Part shown: positions 7,574-16,155 of the stretch, piece by piece | How positions within the stretch are numbered: position 1 is the stretch's first letter | Layout: each line of letters opens with the position of its first letter | The notes under the pieces: generated by a model | Databases searched by the model: none | The model's input: the letters and a program-made list of their open reading frames with translations, nothing else | What the model was told of the DNA's origin: nothing | Program-made: the position numbers and the translations under genes | Source of the DNA: Candidatus Sumerlaeota bacterium | GTDB taxonomy: Bacteria; Sumerlaeota; Sumerlaeia; JADFCT01 | Assembly: GCA_026398575.1 (NCBI GenBank) | Contig: JAPLSP010000033.1 | Span: 1 to 32,961 of the forward strand | DNA: 32,961 nucleotides | Direction: 5' to 3'

Positions 7574-8992
7574 ATGAATCCCAGCCTTGATATTGAGTTA
7601 TCGAAGCTCCGCATAGACAAGTCCCGCAAGCGCGGACGGCGGGGCGGGTGGGGAAAGATTTTCTTTTTCCTTGTGTTGGCGGGGGCGGCGGGCGGGGGTT
7701 ATGCTTACTACCAAAAATCCAATTCCGGCATTGAAGTCAAGGTTGCCAAACCTCTGGTTGAAACTACTGCGAATACTGCCGCGCTCAATGCGCCCGTCGT
7801 GGTCGCTTCCGGCTATATCATCCCTCGAAAAACCGTGGAAGTCAGTTCTCAGATTGTCGGACGCGTCAAGGAAATCCTGGTTGAGCGCGGCGCGCGGGTC
7901 AATGCGGGGGACATCCTGCTGCGGCTCAAAGATGACGAATACGCCGCCCAAGTCAGGATGAATGAGGCTCAATTGGCCGTAACGGAGGCCAAGCTGGCCG
8001 AATTGAAGGCCGGCTCGCGGCCCGAAGAGAAGGCCGCCGCGCGCGCCACTGTCGCCGCGGCGCAAGCCACCCGCGATCAGGCTCATCTGGATTTGGATCG
8101 CGCGGTGAAGCTTTTCCAAGACCGCGTGATCGCCCGGCAGGACTGGGACAAAGCCCGCACGGCGTTCGACGTGGCCGAGGCCAATCTCAAATCGGCCCAA
8201 AAGAGCGCGGAACTGGTCGAGGCCGGACCGCGGCGCGAGCAGATTGACGCGGCGGCGGCGCAAGCGCGCCAGCTCAAAGCCAATCTCGACTACGCGCAAA
8301 CCCAGCTCGATTACACGGTCATCCGGGCGCCGATCAGCGGCATTATTCTCGAGAAAGTAGCGGAAACAGGCGAGTTGGTGACGAATATCAATTTCGGCGG
8401 GACGCGCGGCGCCAAGAGCTCGGTGGTAACGATGGCCGATCTGGGCGATCTGCAGGCCGAGGTGGATTTGAATGAGAATGATCTGCGCAAAATCCATCTC
8501 GGGCAGAAATGCGATATCCGGCTGGACAGCAGTCCGGATTTGACGATCCAAGGCCAGGTGGATGAAATCGCGCCCCAGGCCGATCGCCAAAAAGCAACGG
8601 TGCAAGTCAAGGCGCGGCTCGTTGATCCTCCGTCCGATATCCGCATTGACGTCAATGCGCGGGTGATGTTTTTGGCCGATGCCGCGCCCTCATCCGGGAG
8701 CATGCAAGCATCGGCTGCCGGCGCCACGGCCAGTTCCGAAACGGCGATGACGGCCGCGCGATCGGTGATTTGGATTCCGCGCGCCGCGGTCTCGGGGAGC
8801 GGGGAAGACAGGATCGTTTATATCGCCGCGCAAGGCAAGGCCATCGCGCGCAAGGTGAAGACAGGATTGGAAGGAGAAAAGGGAGTCCTGATAACGGAGG
8901 GATTGGCGGGAAACGAGTCCTTGATTATCGAGCCGGTGGATAAAGTCAGCGACGGGGCAAAAATAGCCGTCAAGCAGCAGGAAAAATTTTGA
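7574..8992 (+). CDS. HlyD-family / RND-MFP periplasmic adaptor
   Basis: A membrane fusion protein linking an inner-membrane exporter to the outer membrane. The short basic N-terminus (KSRKRGRRGG) and one membrane helix (about residues 27-47) anchor it. A barrel-sandwich half-motif follows (VSSQIVGRVKEILVERGARV), then an Ala/Glu-rich coiled-coil hairpin (about 115-245), the second half-motif (VIRAPISGIILEKVAETGELV) and beta-barrel/membrane-proximal regions ending near IPRAAVSGSG and GLEGEKGVLITEGL. The start lies one base after the TOPRIM-like gene stop and has no clear ribosome-binding site of its own, so translation may depend on reinitiation. No ATP-binding or permease partner follows; the next gene is 212 nt away and unrelated. 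The transported substrate is unknown. Confidence 0.88.
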   Translation: MNPSLDIELSKLRIDKSRKRGRRGGWGKIFFFLVLAGAAGGGYAYYQKSNSGIEVKVAKPLVETTANTAALNAPVVVASGYIIPRKTVEVSSQIVGRVKEILVERGARVNAGDILLRLKDDEYAAQVRMNEAQLAVTEAKLAELKAGSRPEEKAAARATVAAAQATRDQAHLDLDRAVKLFQDRVIARQDWDKARTAFDVAEANLKSAQKSAELVEAGPRREQIDAAAAQARQLKANLDYAQTQLDYTVIRAPISGIILEKVAETGELVTNINFGGTRGAKSSVVTMADLGDLQAEVDLNENDLRKIHLGQKCDIRLDSSPDLTIQGQVDEIAPQADRQKATVQVKARLVDPPSDIRIDVNARVMFLADAAPSSGSMQASAAGATASSETAMTAARSVIWIPRAAVSGSGEDRIVYIAAQGKAIARKVKTGLEGEKGVLITEGLAGNESLIIEPVDKVSDGAKIAVKQQEKF

Positions 8993-9204
8993 GCGAACTT
9001 CCAGCAAACGCCGGCGTCTAAGGCATTATACGCTCGGTGTTTTTTTTGAGCGCTGCCCAAGGCAGAATCCGTTTTCCTGCTTGACCTTGCCAAGAAGTCA
9101 TCGGACAATAGGGCAACATGCTATGATTAAGCTTTTTTAGCCTGAATCAGCCAGGAAAAAATTCGGTTCTTCTCACTACTCTCCAAAACCGAGGTGCATT
9201 AAAA

Positions 9205-12200
9205 ATGAGCGCATGGATTTTGAAGGATCGCATTTGCGCGATAATAGCAGCTGGCTTGATGTTTATTTGCCTGGCGGGAATCGCGCCTGGCGCGCGGGCG
9301 GATGCGGGGAATGCGGCTTCAGGCGTGAACGCCATGGCGCTCGATGTTCCTCTGACGCTGCACAGGCCGTTGCTTGAAACCGTTTATGGGCCGGTGGTTA
9401 ATAACGCTCCTGCGACTCTGATCACGGCAGCCTCCGCGCAGCTGAATGGCAATTTGATCAGCGATGGTGGAGACTGGACTACGAGCATCACCATTTATTG
9501 GGGGCAGTTCGACGGGGGAACCAATCAAGCCGCCTGGGCAAACAGCGCATTTCTTGGCACTATGCCCGTTGGCTTCTTTTCGACCCCCATCGCGGGCTTG
9601 AACCGGGCAACCACCTATTATTTCCGGTGCTATGCGCAAAATTCAGCTGGATTTGCGTGGGCGCCTGTCTCGGCGAATTTTACCACACTCCCGGATCCTC
9701 CATTCGTAGTCAACCGGCCAGCCACCAATATCATGAGAACCTCCGCGCAGCTCAATGGCCGGCTGTGGGATGATGGAGGCAGCCCAACTAATGTCACTTT
9801 TTTCTGGGGCCTTGCCGACGGCGGCGCTATCCCAGGCAATTGGGATAATAATCAAAACATCGGAACAGTTCCGATGGGTAACTTCAATCTCACCGTCACC
9901 GGCCTGACGGCGGGCACGACTTACTATTTCCGCTGCAGCGGAACGAATGCGGCGGGTCTCAGCTGGGCGGCGCCCTCATTCAATTTCAGAACTTCCACGG
10001 CCACCTCATTGCCTTCCATCGCCAACAATCCCGCCACCAATATTACGACCAATTCAGCGCGACTCAACGGGACGCTGCTCGATGACGGCGGCCTGCCGAC
10101 CAGCGTTACCGTCTATTGGGGACAGGCGGATGGCGGCGCCGTTCCCGCATTTTGGGGCTACCACCAGGACATGGGTCTGCAAGCCATAGGCGCTTTCTTT
10201 GTGGACGCCAATTTTCTGGTTCCGGGCGGCCATTATTTCTTCAGCAGTTCGGCCACCAATACTTCGGGAACCGTTTGGGGGACGCCGTCGGAGGAGTTTG
10301 ACGTGCTGCCCGTATTTATTCCATCGCCCACGCCCAAGCCGACGGCAACTCCGTCAGTCACTCCGGTTGCGACGCCCAATCCATCGCAGACGCCGACGCC
10401 CTTGCCGCACGTTTCGCATCTCTTGAGACCCTTGCCGCCCCCGAGCGATCAACAACCGTTGGATAAATGGGGATTGTATGACTTCAGCGAAGGATTCGGT
10501 CCGGGAGTATCCTGGGCGGTGGCGAACGCAAAGACCATTCAGGAATCCTATCAGCATCTGTGGTCCCAAAGAGACCTCAATACGTCGCCCGCCCTGGTCA
10601 TGAGTCCCTATTTCTTGTGGAATACCGGCGGCAGTTTCCTGGTCCATTTCGCCGAGCAAATCATGGTGGAGAAGGGCATTCCTCCCTTGAGCATCTGCTC
10701 GGCCCTGGGCGCGGCGCCACCCGAAGCGCTCCTGACCTCGACGTCCGTATATAAAGCGCTGACGATGCAGCCGATCTTCCTCCGCACTCCGCGCTTGAGC
10801 AGCCAGTACATCTTCAATGGGCGATATGGGAATAACGTTAAAACGCTCAAGCAGGTACTGGACAAGAACTACGCGATTGTCCTCGGCATCCCGGTATATG
10901 ACGGATTCCAATATCTCGGCGCCGATGATCAGCATCCCTGGCCGGAAAAGAACGTGTATGACGTGCGCAATCCTTCCGTCAGACGGCTGATCGGCTATCA
11001 GACCGTGACGCTGGTGGGATACGACAGCGAGAAGCCCTATCGCACGGAGTTGGATCAGTTCGATAAAGGCGCATTCCTGGCGATGAATTCCTGGGGCACG
11101 AGCTGGGGCGTCACGGATAATGCGCCGCATCGCGGGATGATTTGGCTGAGCGACTACTTCATCAAAAATCAGGCGATCGAAGCCTGGTATATTGAAGACG
11201 AGCGGCCGATCGAGTTCTCGATGCTGGCCACGCCGCGTTCGGGAGCGAGTTGGCGCGCCGAGACGGTGGATTATGTGATTAGTTACACGGGCGCCGGATC
11301 GCTCATCGCCACGTCGGGCACGGGCGAATTGCAGATTCGCGGCGCAGGCGCCGGCGGATTCGGTTCGATAAAGATCACACGCAAGCCGCACGTGAAGATT
11401 GTGCCGCCACTGGTTCGCAAAGGTCTGACGCCGCTTTTACCGCTGGTGTCAACGGACGGCGGATTCACCCAGGTCTATACTCAGGGGCCGATCGCGTTCC
11501 TGCAGGCCGCCGGCGAGATTCGTTCGGTCAGCGCATCGCATTGCCATATCGGCCAGATTATAGGCAATGGCATCGGCAGCGTCCGGATGAACAGCGATTA
11601 TGATTCGTCATGGCCGCAGCTATCGTCGGCGATTTATACGGTGAATAAGCGCGCCTTTGTAACGCGATATCCGCGGCTGGCGCAGACGGATATCCGCACG
11701 TCGGCCACCACCGCCTACACCGGCACGTTGCGCGCGAACGTCAACCTGTCGGGCGTCACGCTGCATTCCTTGGAAGTTCCAGGTCAAACGGCCGCGATCG
11801 TGGCCGGCTCCCGCAAGATGACGCTGCGGGGATCGCCCGCTTACGTCAGCTACAGCGGCATCGGCCCCATCCAGCCCAGCCTCCAGAGCCCCACCAGTTT
11901 CACGGTCGTGAGCAGCGGCACAATTGTCACTACGGCGGCGGCCATCTTGAAAGCCAGCTCACTGCCATCCATCAGCGTTTCAGGCGCTCACGTGTGGCCG
12001 GACGCGATGATCGCCACGACGGATTTCTCGCGGATGAAGGCGCGCGGCATTGTCTTCACGACCAAATTCAACAAGATGTCTCTGGCTCTGCCAAAGCCGT
12101 CGGATATCGCGCCCATCCTGCTGCGGGCGCCGGGGTCGAAGCTCAGCATAACCGCCAGCGCCGGGAGCGTGTATCCGGCGTATCTGATCGCCGATGGGGA

Positions 12201-12621
12201 GATCACACTCCTTTCGGCCAGGGCTTTGCGATATCGCGACATCGGAACCGGAATCTTCAGTTTCCTGGGCGGACACGTCGGGACGGATAACCCGCTGGAC
12301 ATGACCGTGGCTTCCGGCGTGGGCGGGGCCAAACTGGACATGGTGGCGCTGCGCGGCGACTTCGGCGTCGTTGGGCAATTCATGGCCGGCGCCACGCTCA
12401 GCACCTCCGGCACGCTGAAGCCCAAGTGCTCCGGCACGATCCGGTCTATCACCACCCTGAGCACCACCTGGCCGTTGCTGCCGCTGGACGTCCGCGTCAC
12501 CAGCGGACCTCTTGTCGCGGGAACGGTTGATATGCTTCCGGGCGAATTCCCGAGCAAACCCAAGCGAATAGGGAAGGGAAATTGGGAGTTCCTAGTTCCG
12601 GGCGTTTGCACAGAGCCTTAA
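9205..12621 (+). CDS. Secreted FN3-repeat protein with an inactive papain-fold domain
   Basis: An 1138-aa exported protein. A Sec signal peptide (hydrophobic 8-28) probably cleaves after ARA near residue 33. Three FN3-like repeats follow (about 64-163, 168-267 and 272-370), each carrying SAQLNG or SARLNG, a W-G-x-x-D-G-G motif and TTYYFRC or an equivalent. A Pro/Thr linker (371-402) leads to a C1A papain-like domain (about 415-660), recognised by VSWAVANA, GIPVYDGF, TLVGYD and AMNSWGTSWG. The papain Cys position is Ser436, the His position is Gln599, and only Asn628 of the triad is kept. The oxyanion Gln is not evident. The remaining 480 residues are Ser/Thr/Gly-rich with predicted beta structure and no recognised domain. 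It is probably an adhesive or binding protein rather than a protease. Silicateins keep the His, and Plasmodium SERA proteins with Ser keep it too, so the double change here argues against serine-type activity. Confidence 0.8.
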   Translation: MSAWILKDRICAIIAAGLMFICLAGIAPGARADAGNAASGVNAMALDVPLTLHRPLLETVYGPVVNNAPATLITAASAQLNGNLISDGGDWTTSITIYWGQFDGGTNQAAWANSAFLGTMPVGFFSTPIAGLNRATTYYFRCYAQNSAGFAWAPVSANFTTLPDPPFVVNRPATNIMRTSAQLNGRLWDDGGSPTNVTFFWGLADGGAIPGNWDNNQNIGTVPMGNFNLTVTGLTAGTTYYFRCSGTNAAGLSWAAPSFNFRTSTATSLPSIANNPATNITTNSARLNGTLLDDGGLPTSVTVYWGQADGGAVPAFWGYHQDMGLQAIGAFFVDANFLVPGGHYFFSSSATNTSGTVWGTPSEEFDVLPVFIPSPTPKPTATPSVTPVATPNPSQTPTPLPHVSHLLRPLPPPSDQQPLDKWGLYDFSEGFGPGVSWAVANAKTIQESYQHLWSQRDLNTSPALVMSPYFLWNTGGSFLVHFAEQIMVEKGIPPLSICSALGAAPPEALLTSTSVYKALTMQPIFLRTPRLSSQYIFNGRYGNNVKTLKQVLDKNYAIVLGIPVYDGFQYLGADDQHPWPEKNVYDVRNPSVRRLIGYQTVTLVGYDSEKPYRTELDQFDKGAFLAMNSWGTSWGVTDNAPHRGMIWLSDYFIKNQAIEAWYIEDERPIEFSMLATPRSGASWRAETVDYVISYTGAGSLIATSGTGELQIRGAGAGGFGSIKITRKPHVKIVPPLVRKGLTPLLPLVSTDGGFTQVYTQGPIAFLQAAGEIRSVSASHCHIGQIIGNGIGSVRMNSDYDSSWPQLSSAIYTVNKRAFVTRYPRLAQTDIRTSATTAYTGTLRANVNLSGVTLHSLEVPGQTAAIVAGSRKMTLRGSPAYVSYSGIGPIQPSLQSPTSFTVVSSGTIVTTAAAILKASSLPSISVSGAHVWPDAMIATTDFSRMKARGIVFTTKFNKMSLALPKPSDIAPILLRAPGSKLSITASAGSVYPAYLIADGEITLLSARALRYRDIGTGIFSFLGGHVGTDNPLDMTVASGVGGAKLDMVALRGDFGVVGQFMAGATLSTSGTLKPKCSGTIRSITTLSTTWPLLPLDVRVTSGPLVAGTVDMLPGEFPSKPKRIGKGNWEFLVPGVCTEP

Positions 12622-12661
12622 AGCAATCCTCGCAGGAATCAAGAGCCGATCTCACGCAGCG

Positions 12662-12720
12662 CCGGCTCTCCCGATTAAAAGGCGGAATATGCGCCTGAAG
12701 TCCGGAGAGCCGGTTTTATT
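12662..12720 (+). terminator. Probable terminator after the secreted papain-fold gene
   Basis: CCGGCTCTCC (12662-12671) pairs perfectly with GGAGAGCCGG (12704-12713). The loop contains a smaller GGCG/CGCC stem, and TTTTATTTAAA follows. Its position 40 nt after the stop codon and the T-rich tail fit a rho-independent terminator, although the loop is longer than usual. Confidence 0.5.
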
Positions 12721-12784
12721 TAAAGCGCTCTGACGAATGGCGCTGAGATAGCATTGCTTCTGATTTTTAGACAGAGCCATTGAG

Positions 12785-12820
12785 GACAGGACTATTCGTT
12801 CGGTTCGCAATAGTTCTGTC
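12785..12820. other. Hairpin upstream of nifU
   Basis: GACAGGACTATT (12785-12796) pairs with AATAGTTCTGTC (12809-12820), 12 bp with one G-U pair and a 12-nt loop. It lies about 130 nt upstream of nifU and has no T-run. It could be an operator dyad or a leader RNA structure. Confidence 0.35.
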
Positions 12821-12953
12821 ATAAATAGCCCTGTCGGCGGCAGCGAGGCGACTTTGCCTTGCGCCTTCGCGCGCAAAAAAATATCCTTGCGCCGTTGGCA
12901 AGATCGCTTGTGTTTTCTTCGCGCATGATTTTCTAAAAAAGGACCCGGCTTGT

Positions 12954-13796
12954 ATGTGGAACTATACAGATAAAGTCATGGATCATTTCGCCAATCCGCG
13001 CAACGTGGGAGAGATCAAAGATCCCGACGCCGTTGGCGAAGTGGGATCATTGGCTTGTGGCGACGCGCTGCGACTGATGCTCAAGGTGGATAGCGGCGAG
13101 CGGATCGAGGAGGCCAAGTTTCAGACATTTGGCTGCGCCAGCGCCATCGCTTCGGCCTCGGCGCTGACTGAAATGATCCTCGGGATGAAAATTGACGAAG
13201 CGGCGCGCGTCACGAATCAGGATATCGCGAACTACCTCGGCGGGCTGCCCGAGCAGAAAATGCATTGTTCGGTCCTCGGACGAGAAGCGCTGGAAATGGC
13301 GATTCACAACTATCGCACCGGCGAGGTCGCGGTGGCCAGGAAGGAAGGCGAAATTGTCTGTGTCTGCTTCGGCGTGACCGACAAGGAGATCGAACGCGTC
13401 GTGCGGGAGAACAGCCTGACCACCGTCGAGCAGGTAACGAACTACTGCAAGGCCGGCGGCGGATGCGGCGGATGCCACGGGCAGATCGAAAAGATCATCG
13501 AGAAGATCAAGGGCGAAGCGGCCGCGGCGGCGCCCAAACGCCCGAAAGGCAAACTGACGACGATCCAAAAGATCGCGCTGATCCAGGAGACGATTGACCG
13601 GGAGATCCGCCCGGGCTTGAAACAGGACCGCGGCGACATCGAGCTGATAGACATTGAAGGCGCGAAAGTGATCGTGGCCCTGCGCGGCTCATGCTCATCC
13701 TGCCCGGTATCCGGCGTGACGCTGCGCGACTTTGTGCAGGCCAAGTTGCGCGAGTTTGTGAGCGAGGATATCGAGGTGGTTGAGGAGCATGTGTAA
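12954..13796 (+). CDS. nifU: NifU-type Fe-S cluster scaffold protein
   Basis: A full-length, three-domain NifU (280 aa) that builds Fe-S clusters from NifS sulfur and passes them on. The IscU-like N-domain has its three ligands, Cys35 (LACGD), Cys61 (FGCAS) and Cys105 (MHCSV). The central BFD-like [2Fe-2S] domain has Cys136, Cys138, Cys171 and Cys174 (CVCFG and GGGCGGCHG). The C-terminal Nfu domain has the C-S-S-C pair at 247 and 250. Spacing matches the classical NifU layout almost residue for residue. AAAGGA precedes the ATG. The gene leads an operon-like run with a HEPN pair, NifS and an rRNA/tRNA methyltransferase. No nitrogenase genes are visible, so a housekeeping role is likely, as in other bacteria that use NIF-type assembly without fixing nitrogen. 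Confidence 0.95.
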   Translation: MWNYTDKVMDHFANPRNVGEIKDPDAVGEVGSLACGDALRLMLKVDSGERIEEAKFQTFGCASAIASASALTEMILGMKIDEAARVTNQDIANYLGGLPEQKMHCSVLGREALEMAIHNYRTGEVAVARKEGEIVCVCFGVTDKEIERVVRENSLTTVEQVTNYCKAGGGCGGCHGQIEKIIEKIKGEAAAAAPKRPKGKLTTIQKIALIQETIDREIRPGLKQDRGDIELIDIEGAKVIVALRGSCSSCPVSGVTLRDFVQAKLREFVSEDIEVVEEHV

Positions 13797-13837
13797 GCGG
13801 AAATAGATAACTGCCATCAAAATAAGGAGACATAATT

Positions 13838-14248
13838 ATGGCAAAGTTTACGGAGAATCGTTTCCCGCAATACGCGGAACAGATTCGCGAGATGGCGGAG
13901 GCCCATAAGGAATTTAAGGATGAACCGATGCATTTGGCGATCTGCTATGCTCCAAAGAAGAAAGGGAAAGATATTTACCTATTCGAGGCGGTGCAGAATT
14001 TTGGGATGAATGAACCTGATCCGGCGAGAGATCTTTTTCAAGTTTCTTTTCCAGGATCGGAGGATTTCCCTATGGAGAATGGACAGCGCCTGTATTTGAC
14101 ATTAACAAATCCGCATGAGTGTAAGATCGCCTGCCAGGAAAATTGGCATGGAATGAAAACGATTCGAAAGGCAATCGCCGAGGGGAACTATGAGGTACTG
14201 TTTGCGGATAAAATCGGGAAAAAACTCATGGGGGTCATTCAGCAATGA
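13838..14248 (+). CDS. Unknown 136-aa protein paired with a HEPN gene
   Basis: I do not recognise this family. The protein is soluble with mixed alpha/beta character. A helical N-terminus (YAEQIREMAEAHKEF) is followed by strands (HLAICYA, DIYLFEAVQ), a Gly/Pro loop (SFPGSEDFP) and a C-terminal helix (MKTIRKAIAEG). A strong AAGGAG precedes the ATG, so it is a real gene. Its stop overlaps the start of the HEPN gene by 4 nt (ATGA), the arrangement typical of toxin-antitoxin pairs. It has no visible MNT nucleotidyltransferase G-S-x10-D-x-D motif, so it is not the usual HEPN partner. An antitoxin or substrate-recognition role is inference from gene order alone. The base composition appears more AT-rich than nifU and nifS on either side. 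Confidence 0.7.
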   Translation: MAKFTENRFPQYAEQIREMAEAHKEFKDEPMHLAICYAPKKKGKDIYLFEAVQNFGMNEPDPARDLFQVSFPGSEDFPMENGQRLYLTLTNPHECKIACQENWHGMKTIRKAIAEGNYEVLFADKIGKKLMGVIQQ

Positions 14249-14769
14249 ATGAAGTCATGACATGGATACGGCAGGCTCGAGCGGATTTCGACTGTGCTTC
14301 CTGCCTTAAACAGAAGGCGCAGATGGGCTGCCACATGACAGCGAAAACTCAGCAATGCGTCGAAAAAGCAATCAAGTCACTCCTGCTGGCTCAGGGAATA
14401 CAGTTCGCGCATGACCATGCGCCATTCAGATATTTTCAGATTCTTCTACGCAATTGCCATTCTAAGAGAATGCCCCAAGGCAGCGAGAAGCAAATGATTG
14501 GAGGCAGGATTTCCAGATTGTTCGGTGAGACAACGCGGATTACAGTTCTTAATTTAGAGAAACTGGCGCCTACACGGACGGACATAACCAAAAGAAACAC
14601 CGAGTACCCTTATAAGCCGAATGGTGGATGGGTTGCTCCTTGCGATGAAGGCGTTTTCAAGGAAGAAGAGAAGGATAGTTTCTTCGATACCGCCCGAGAC
14701 ATCTTAGTGAATATTGAAAGAATTATAGATATGATTCGTCGGCAAAAGGCGGTCCGGAACCGCCCGTGA
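14245..14769 (+). CDS. HEPN domain protein
   Basis: A 174-aa protein with the N-terminal HEPN pattern. WIRQARADFDCASCLK (helix 1) is followed by QQCVEKAIKSLLLAQGI (residues 36-52, the Q-x-x-E-K-A-x-K-x-L-L core) and a His at 56/58. The canonical R-x4-6-H ribonuclease motif is not visible; the nearest is Arg69-x2-His72 (RNCH). The C-terminal helix (SFFDTARDILVNIERIIDMI) is typical of family members that dimerise. It overlaps the preceding gene by 4 nt. HEPN proteins act as RNases in toxin-antitoxin and defence systems, or as non-catalytic partners. The missing motif leaves both possible. The pair lies between nifU and nifS, where it looks like an insertion into an otherwise standard operon. 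Confidence 0.72.
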   Translation: MNEVMTWIRQARADFDCASCLKQKAQMGCHMTAKTQQCVEKAIKSLLLAQGIQFAHDHAPFRYFQILLRNCHSKRMPQGSEKQMIGGRISRLFGETTRITVLNLEKLAPTRTDITKRNTEYPYKPNGGWVAPCDEGVFKEEEKDSFFDTARDILVNIERIIDMIRRQKAVRNRP

Positions 14770-14800
14770 AACCGATACTATGTTCTGATGGAGGCACATT

Positions 14801-15955
14801 ATGCCCGTTATATATATGGACAACAACGCCACGACTCGCGTGGACGATGAAGTGGTCGAGGCGATGGCGCCTTATTTCACGGAGTATTACGGCAACGCCT
14901 CCAGCATGCACACCTTCGGCGATCAATGCCGCAAGGTGGTGGAGGAGGGGCGCGAAAAGGTGGCTGCTTTCCTCAACTGCAAGCCCACGGAAATCATCTT
15001 CACGGGATGCGGCACGGAGAGCGACAACACGGCGATCCGCGGCGTGGCCGAAGCCAATCCCGAGCGCATCCGGATGATCACGACGCGCGTGGAGCATCCG
15101 GCGGTCCTGGGGCCGTTTCAGCATTTGAAGAAGCAGGGGCGGCATCCCGTTTTTATCGGCGTGAACGGCGAAGGCTTGTTCGACATGGCGCAATTCGACG
15201 CGGAGCTGACCGAGGATACCTGCCTCGTCAGCGCCATGTGGGCCAACAACGAGACGGGCGTTATTTTCCCCGTTGAAGAAATCTGCCAGAAGGCCAAGGC
15301 CGTGGGCGCGATCTTCCACTGCGACGCAGTGCAGGCCTGCGGCAAGATCCCCATTGATCTTCAGAAGATTCCGATGGATCTGCTGTCCCTCTCCGGGCAT
15401 AAGCTGCATGCTCCGAAAGGCATCGGCGTGCTGTTCGTTCGCAAAGGCGTCAAGCTGCCGGCGCTGCTGCTGGGCGGGCATCAGGAATCCGGCAAGCGCG
15501 CCGGAACGGAAAACGTCCCCTACATCGCCGGCCTCGGGAAAGCCTGCGAGCTGGCGCAGAAATTCATGACGGATGAAAACACGCGCGTCCGGGCGATGCG
15601 CGACCGGCTGGAGGATGCGCTGCTGAAGTCCTGTCCCGACGCGCGGTTGAACGGCGCCAAGAAATTGCGCCTGCCTAATACGACGAACATCAGCTTTGAA
15701 TACGTCGAGGGCGAATCCATCCTCTTGATGATGAATAAATTCGGCATCTGCGCCTCGAGCGGCTCGGCATGCACGTCGGGCTCGCTCGAACCGTCGCACG
15801 TCATGCGCGCGATGGGCATCCCCTTCACGGCGGCGCACGCCTCGACGCGCTTCAGCCTCAGCCGCTTCAACACGGACGAAGACGTTGACGTCGTCATTCG
15901 CGAGCTGCCGGCGATCATCCGGCGGCTGCGCGAAATTTCGCCATTTGGGAGATAG
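14801..15955 (+). CDS. nifS: Cysteine desulfurase, NifS type
   Basis: A PLP-dependent class V aminotransferase-fold enzyme that takes sulfur from cysteine and gives it to NifU. The 384-aa sequence has the expected NNATT start, the TGCGTESDN and VEHPAVLGP segments, the PLP lysine at Lys201 (SGHKLHAPKG) and the persulfide cysteine at Cys324 (SSGSACTSGSLEPSHV). The short active-site loop and S-A-C-T-S-G context place it in the NifS/IscS group. A GGAGG site precedes the ATG. Its separation from nifU by the unknown/HEPN pair is unusual, as the two are normally adjacent. Confidence 0.95.
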   Translation: MPVIYMDNNATTRVDDEVVEAMAPYFTEYYGNASSMHTFGDQCRKVVEEGREKVAAFLNCKPTEIIFTGCGTESDNTAIRGVAEANPERIRMITTRVEHPAVLGPFQHLKKQGRHPVFIGVNGEGLFDMAQFDAELTEDTCLVSAMWANNETGVIFPVEEICQKAKAVGAIFHCDAVQACGKIPIDLQKIPMDLLSLSGHKLHAPKGIGVLFVRKGVKLPALLLGGHQESGKRAGTENVPYIAGLGKACELAQKFMTDENTRVRAMRDRLEDALLKSCPDARLNGAKKLRLPNTTNISFEYVEGESILLMMNKFGICASSGSACTSGSLEPSHVMRAMGIPFTAAHASTRFSLSRFNTDEDVDVVIRELPAIIRRLREISPFGR

Positions 15956-15963
15956 AAAGCATC

Positions 15964-16155
15964 ATGAAAACGAATCGAAAAAATATATCTCCATTTGCTC
16001 AAGAGATTCTAGAGTCCATGAAACAGGTACTTGCCTACTACAAGGGGGAAGGCCCTGCGACAGTAACGGTAATATCATTGCCTGATCTTCCGTCCATGAT
16101 AAATCGCAAGCGAATACGAAAATCGCAATCAAAGGCGCATAATGACAAAACTTAG
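15964..16155 (+). CDS. Small antitoxin-like fragment between nifS and the methyltransferase gene
   Basis: A 63-aa frame that starts 8 nt after the nifS stop and overlaps the next gene by 14 nt. The segment ISPFAQEILESMKQVLAYYK followed by a GEGPATV-like turn resembles the N-terminus of HTH antitoxins of the HigA/MqsA-like XRE type. The DNA-binding helix-turn-helix that should follow INRKRIRKS is absent. It may be a truncated remnant, or a small protein whose resemblance is accidental. The ribosome-binding site (AGATAGAAAG) is weak. Confidence concerns the existence of a coding trace, not its function. Confidence 0.4.
   Translation: MKTNRKNISPFAQEILESMKQVLAYYKGEGPATVTVISLPDLPSMINRKRIRKSQSKAHNDKT

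Larger units (their letters stand above)
12622..12953. other. Intergenic region before nifU
   Basis: About 330 nt with no credible gene. It contains a terminator-like hairpin (12662-12720) and a second, compact hairpin (12785-12820). An AT-containing stretch leads into the nifU ribosome-binding site AAAGGA near 12938. No IscR or other known Fe-S regulator box could be assigned. Confidence 0.4.

Noticed and set aside
9038..9046. T-run after the HlyD gene as a terminator
   Set aside because: Only a 4-5 bp stem can be drawn around it and the T-run would lie in the loop.
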